From NCBI GenBank assembly GCA_016195565.1, contig JACPZK010000031.1, positions 161,118 to 225,117 on the forward strand: a stretch of 64,000 bases of DNA, written 5' to 3'. The notes under the pieces were generated by a model. That model worked only from the letters and a program-made list of their open reading frames with translations, was not told the origin of the DNA and ran no database searches. Both the position numbers and the translations under genes were made by a program. Source of the DNA: Nitrospirota bacterium. Lineage in GTDB: Bacteria > Nitrospirota > Thermodesulfovibrionia > Thermodesulfovibrionales > UBA1546. Shown one piece after another: positions 60,805 through 64,000 of this stretch. Numbering within the stretch: the stretch's first letter is position 1; each line of letters begins with the position of its first letter.

Positions 60805-62026
60805 TATACCTTCAACTTTTAAAATATCATTCAGGGCATTAAGGGTGAATAAGATGCGTTCAGCCCTTACAATGCTTGGCATTGTTATCGGAGTTGGTGC
60901 TGTGATTGCGATGCTTGCTGTCGGAAAAGGCGCCAGCCAGAAAATAGCAGACCAGATAGCAAGCATAGGAAGCAACCTTCTTATAATACTGCCGGGCTCA
61001 ACTTCTCCCGGAGGGGTGAGGATGGGGTTAGGTACCCTGCCAACACTGACTATGGGCGATACGGAGGCGATTCTTAAGGAATCCCCTGCAGTTGCTGATG
61101 TTGCTCCTGAGCATGGCGGGGTTGCACAGGTAATTTATGGCAACCAGAACTGGGCAACAGGCATAAGGGGCACAACACCCAATATGCTGAATGTAAGGGA
61201 ATGGCAGCTCGCATCAGGCAGGCCTTTTACCGAGCAGGAGGTCAAGAGCGGAGCAAAGGTATGTTTACTGGGGCGGACTGTTGTGGACAACCTTTTTGGC
61301 AATATAGATCCGATAGGCCAGGTTGTGCGGATAAAAAAGGTTCCGTTTACTGTGATTGGTGTACTTGAACCGAAGGGGCAGTCTCTTACAGGAGCGGATC
61401 AGGACGATACCATATTACTCCCTATTACAGTTGCTCAGAAACAGCTTTTCGGAACCCAGTTTCCCGGCATGGTCAGGATAATTCATGTTAAGGCAAAGAG
61501 TACGGAAGACCTTGCCGCTGCCGAAAAACAGATAAATGAATTGCTCAGGCAGAGGCACCGCATAGGGCCAAAGCAGGAAAATGATTTTACCGTCAGGAAT
61601 CTTACGCAGATAATGCAGACACAGGAACAATCCTCAAAGGTAATGGCCCTGCTGCTTGGCGCCATTGCATCGGTTTCTCTTCTCGTAGGAGGAATCGGGA
61701 TTATGAACATCATGCTGGTCTCGGTTACAGAAAGGACCAGGGAGATTGGGATAAGAATGGCTGTGGGCGCAAGGACATGGGACATAAGGCTACAGTTCAT
61801 TATTGAGGCGCTTACATTGTCACTAATCGGCGGTGTTATAGGGATTATCATAGGCGTAGGGGGCTCGAAAATACTCTCTGCTTTTGCAGAGTGGCCCACA
61901 ATCATATCTCCGTTTTATGTTGTGCTTGCGTTTTGTTTCTCAGGATTAGTCGGAATATTTTTTGGTTTTTACCCTGCATACAGGGCTTCTCTGCTTGACC
62001 CCATAGATGCGCTAAGATTCGAGTAA
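60797..62026 (+). CDS. ABC transporter permease, MacB type
   Basis: A 409-residue protein with four transmembrane segments: one N-terminal ([20 protein letters not shown]), a large periplasmic MacB_PCD domain (about residues 45-250), and three C-terminal ([54 protein letters not shown]). FtsX motif [20 protein letters not shown] follows TM2, and it ends with [15 protein letters not shown]. It is the last gene of the efflux run. Export of peptides, macrolides or lipoproteins is possible. Confidence 0.94.
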   Translation: MINIPSTFKISFRALRVNKMRSALTMLGIVIGVGAVIAMLAVGKGASQKIADQIASIGSNLLIILPGSTSPGGVRMGLGTLPTLTMGDTEAILKESPAVADVAPEHGGVAQVIYGNQNWATGIRGTTPNMLNVREWQLASGRPFTEQEVKSGAKVCLLGRTVVDNLFGNIDPIGQVVRIKKVPFTVIGVLEPKGQSLTGADQDDTILLPITVAQKQLFGTQFPGMVRIIHVKAKSTEDLAAAEKQINELLRQRHRIGPKQENDFTVRNLTQIMQTQEQSSKVMALLLGAIASVSLLVGGIGIMNIMLVSVTERTREIGIRMAVGARTWDIRLQFIIEALTLSLIGGVIGIIIGVGGSKILSAFAEWPTIISPFYVVLAFCFSGLVGIFFGFYPAYRASLLDPIDALRFE

Positions 62027-62134
62027 AAGATCCTGCAGAAAGTTATTTATTTTTGCCCGAAATTCCCGTTATAATAATAAACTGCCTTTTGGATGACTAT
62101 GAATTAACGTAACACGCAGTAACAGGGAGGAAGA

Positions 62135-62800
62135 ATGATTATCACAAAGAAGCGGGATTTAAAAGATCTGTTGGAAAACGTAAAAAACTACAGGAGTTTT
62201 TTCCTGATTGGATGCTCTGAGTGCGCAACACTGTGCGGAACAGGCGGAGAGCCTGAGCTTAAGGCTATGAAAGAAGCGCTTGAGGCAGAAGGGAAAGCTG
62301 TTACAGGAACATTTGTCGCAAAGACCGGCTGTCAGGTGCTCGGCACAAAAGTGGAGTTAAAGCCGTTCAAGGAGGCGCTGGATAAAACGGACTGCATTAT
62401 TGTCATGTCATGCGGAGCAGGCACGCAGACCGCTGTAGATTTATATGAGGACAAAGCTGTTTTCCCTTCGAATGACAGCCTTTTCCTCGGGAATATGACA
62501 AGGCTTCAGTTCTTTGATGAGAGATGTTCATTGTGCGGAAAGTGCATTCTTGACAAAACAGGCGGTATATGTCCGATTACAGCGTGTCCAAAGGGACTCT
62601 TAAACGGGCCCTGCGGCGGCTGCAAGGATGGCAATTGCGAGATAAGCCCTGACATTAAATGCGCCTGGGTAAGGATATACGAGAGGATGAAGAAGCTTGA
62701 CAAGCTTCAGGAATTCTGTGAGGTTACAATAGAGGCAAAAGACTGGTCAGCATCGCAGAAGCCAAGGGCGCTTACAGCGAGGGAGGAGAAAAAGAAATGA
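62135..62800 (+). CDS. metV: MetV: zinc-binding partner of methylenetetrahydrofolate reductase
   Basis: A 221-residue protein of the MTHFR C-terminal (zinc-binding) family. It has two Cys groups: CSECATLCGTGGEPEL at the N-terminus, and CSLCGKCILDKTGGICPI, then CPKGLLNGPCGGCKDGNCEI in the second half. The sequence ends with basic residues. In acetogens such as Moorella MetV forms a complex with MetF and may link electron donors such as hydrogenase/heterodisulfide reductase to methylene-THF reduction. GGGAGGAAG precedes the ATG. The stop overlaps metF by 4 bases. A TATAAT at 62070-62075 could be the -10 box. Confidence 0.85.
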   Translation: MIITKKRDLKDLLENVKNYRSFFLIGCSECATLCGTGGEPELKAMKEALEAEGKAVTGTFVAKTGCQVLGTKVELKPFKEALDKTDCIIVMSCGAGTQTAVDLYEDKAVFPSNDSLFLGNMTRLQFFDERCSLCGKCILDKTGGICPITACPKGLLNGPCGGCKDGNCEISPDIKCAWVRIYERMKKLDKLQEFCEVTIEAKDWSASQKPRALTAREEKKK

Positions 62801-63678
62801 GCTTTAAAGATATATTGAATTCAGGCAAGTTCGTTGTAACGGCAGAGGTAGGCCCGCCAAAAGGCACGGATATAAAAGAGATGATACACCACATGGAGAT
62901 TCTTAAGGGCAAGGTGGATGCTGTTAATGTTACGGATAACCAGTCCGCTGTTATGCGTATATGCTCAATGGCTGTATCCAAGATTGCAATGGAACACGGG
63001 CTTGAGCCGATATTCCAGATGACCTGCCGCGACAGGAACAGGATAGGGCTTCAGTCAGACCTGCTTGGCGCAAGCATTCTTGGAATAAAGAATCTGCTCT
63101 GCATGACAGGAGACCATGTCTCAGCGGGAGACCATAAAGGCGCAAAGCCTGTTTATGATGTTGAATCAGTTCAGCTTCTTAAGATTGTTGACGGATTGAA
63201 TAACGGGAAAGACATGTCAGGCAATGAAATGAAAGGCTCAACTGATTTCTTTCAGGGCGCTGTTGTAACGCCTGAGGCAAACCCGATTGAACCGCAATTG
63301 ATAAAGTTCGAAAAGAAGATACGGGCAGGCGCAAAGTTTTTCCAGACACAGGCGATATATGATATTGAGAAGTTCAAAGATTTTATGAAGCATGCAAGGA
63401 AATTCCCCGTGAAAATTCTTGCGGGTTTTGTTGTCCTGAAATCTGTGGGCATGGCGAACTTCCTTAATAACAATGTTCCCGGAATCAGGGTTCCGCAAGT
63501 GTTGATTGATGAGCTTAAGGCGGCAGGCAAAGAAAAAGCGCTTGACACAGGCATGAACATCACGGTACGGCATATAAAACAGTTGAAGGAAGAAAAAATA
63601 TGCGATGGTGTTCATATAATGGCAATCGGCATGGAAGACAAAGTGCCTGAGATAATGGAGAGGTCAGGGCTGCTTTAG
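62797..63678 (+). CDS. metF: Methylenetetrahydrofolate reductase MetF
   Basis: A 293-residue (beta/alpha)8 flavoprotein. It starts FVVTAEVGPPKGTDIKEMIH (the conserved glutamate in T-A-E-V). The folate site is FQMTCRDRNRIGLQSDLLGA, and the FAD-binding region includes LCMTGDHVSAGDHKGAKPVY. The C-terminal part has ILAGFVVLKSVGMANFLNNN and VPGIRVP. It reduces 5,10-methylene-THF to 5-methyl-THF in the methyl branch of the Wood-Ljungdahl pathway or for methionine synthesis. The adjacent metV indicates the acetogen-type MetVF complex. Confidence 0.94.
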   Translation: MSFKDILNSGKFVVTAEVGPPKGTDIKEMIHHMEILKGKVDAVNVTDNQSAVMRICSMAVSKIAMEHGLEPIFQMTCRDRNRIGLQSDLLGASILGIKNLLCMTGDHVSAGDHKGAKPVYDVESVQLLKIVDGLNNGKDMSGNEMKGSTDFFQGAVVTPEANPIEPQLIKFEKKIRAGAKFFQTQAIYDIEKFKDFMKHARKFPVKILAGFVVLKSVGMANFLNNNVPGIRVPQVLIDELKAAGKEKALDTGMNITVRHIKQLKEEKICDGVHIMAIGMEDKVPEIMERSGLL

Positions 63679-63701
63679 TTTTTTGTTAAGAAAAACTAAA
63701 G
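63673..63701. terminator. Bidirectional hairpin after metF
   Basis: CTTTAGTTTTT pairs perfectly with AAAAACTAAAG around the loop TGTTAAG. It includes the metF stop codon, and A/T runs on either side allow termination in both directions. Confidence 0.75.
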
Positions 63702-63704
63702 TTT

Positions 63705-63842
63705 CTAATGTCTGGCAAGCCCGGTTTTCTTTGCCGTTTCAGCAACTGCATGCGCTACTGATGAGACAACCTTTCTGTCAAATCCGCTGGGGATGATATA
63801 GTCTTCATGCAGTTCGTCGTAGAAAATGCGTTCGCGTAGAAA
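63705..63842 (-). pseudogene. 3' remnant of an NAD(P)-dependent malic enzyme gene
   Basis: The minus-strand frame ends DYIIPSGFDRKVVSSVAHAV, then AETAKKTGLARH. The D-Y-I-I-P-S-x-F-D-x-R-V-x-x-x-V-A-x-A-V-A-x-x-A pattern is the usual C-terminus of malic enzymes. Homology appears to stop at about 63842, where the sequence runs into A/T-rich bases in front of the transposase gene. Only about 46 codons remain, so the gene was probably cut by the insertion or a deletion beside it. No start codon belongs to it. Confidence 0.6.
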
Positions 63843-63881
63843 ATAGAAAATGAGAATAGAAAATGGGACGGTTCTATTTTC

Positions 63882-63910
63882 TTGACAAGAAGGATGTAAT
63901 GTGATAGATT
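63882..63910 (+). promoter_or_regulatory. Promoter of the partial transposase gene, leaderless layout
   Basis: TTGACA (63882-63887), a 17-base spacer, TAGATT (63905-63910). The ATG at 63917 follows after 6 bases, so the transcript should start at the ATG. Confidence 0.68.
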
Positions 63911-63916
63911 CTGTGC

Positions 63917-64000
63917 ATGCCGAGAACAGCAAGGATAGCGCCGAAAGAAAATGTTTATCACATCTTAACAAGAGGGAATAATCGTCAGGATGTTTTCAAA
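63917..64000 (+). mobile_element. REP-type (Y1) transposase, N-terminal part, cut by window edge
   Basis: 28 codons read MPRTARIAPKENVYHILTRG, then NNRQDVFK. This is the conserved start of IS200-like/RAYT transposases (M-P-R-x-x-R, then Y-H-I-x-x-R-G-N-x-R-Q-x-x-F). It differs from the transposase at 28997, which belongs to another subgroup. It sits beside the malic enzyme remnant. Confidence 0.8.

Overview
This 64 kb window comes from a Gram-negative bacterium. It has lpxC, a long lipopolysaccharide/polysaccharide glycosyltransferase cluster, SurA-type periplasmic chaperones and three outer-membrane-spanning efflux systems. A MetV-MetF pair, a homocitrate-synthase-like gene beside an NAD-type isocitrate dehydrogenase, and many dispersed REP-like palindromes with their Y1 transposases point to an anaerobic deep-branching lineage. 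My best guess is Nitrospirota (Thermodesulfovibrionia-like). This is inferred from gene content only. No rRNA or tRNA gene was seen.

Layout. (1) 1-10784, minus strand: a tightly packed cell-surface polysaccharide operon with four GT9 heptosyltransferase-type genes (one cut by the window edge), two GT4, one CgeB-like glycosyltransferase, two methyltransferases, a polysaccharide deacetylase and an O-antigen ligase/polymerase. (2) 11144-25761: housekeeping genes. These are a SurA_N protein, a candidate (Re-)citrate/homocitrate synthase plus isocitrate dehydrogenase, a CNNM/CorC protein, a beta-CASP RNase, a zinc-ribbon receiver protein, a MetRS-beta-like tRNA-binding protein, coaD, a RelE-type toxin-antitoxin pair, rsmD, purN, a SurA-like foldase, lpxC and tldD. 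(3) 25762-31415: an accessory, defence-like island. It holds remnants of restriction-modification methyltransferase genes, a KAP P-loop NTPase, a REP-associated tyrosine transposase and three more toxin-antitoxin modules, two of them apparently damaged. (4) 31511-48407: mtnP, an NtrC-type regulator, a TPR protein, two unrecognised genes (one with a HEPN-like motif), yebC, a probably imported PIF1/HRDC helicase, DUF502, glmU, glmS, a UvrD helicase, gatC, panD and galE. (5) 48653-62026: a TetR gene with a double palindromic operator, followed by three consecutive export systems (RND, EmrAB-type MFS, MacAB-type ABC) with two TolC proteins. (6) 62135-end: metV-metF, a malic enzyme 3' remnant and the start of another REP-type transposase.

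Functional links. glmU, glmS, lpxC, galE and the LPS cluster together cover UDP-GlcNAc supply, lipid A commitment and surface glycan assembly. metVF and the citrate synthase/isocitrate dehydrogenase pair fit C1 and incomplete or reversed TCA metabolism. Two sequence-level themes run through the window. First, REP/MITE palindromes and 7-bp tandem repeats sit in intergenic gaps and also inside reading frames without breaking them. Second, several genes have a -10 box only 5-10 bases before the start codon and no Shine-Dalgarno sequence, which suggests leaderless transcripts.
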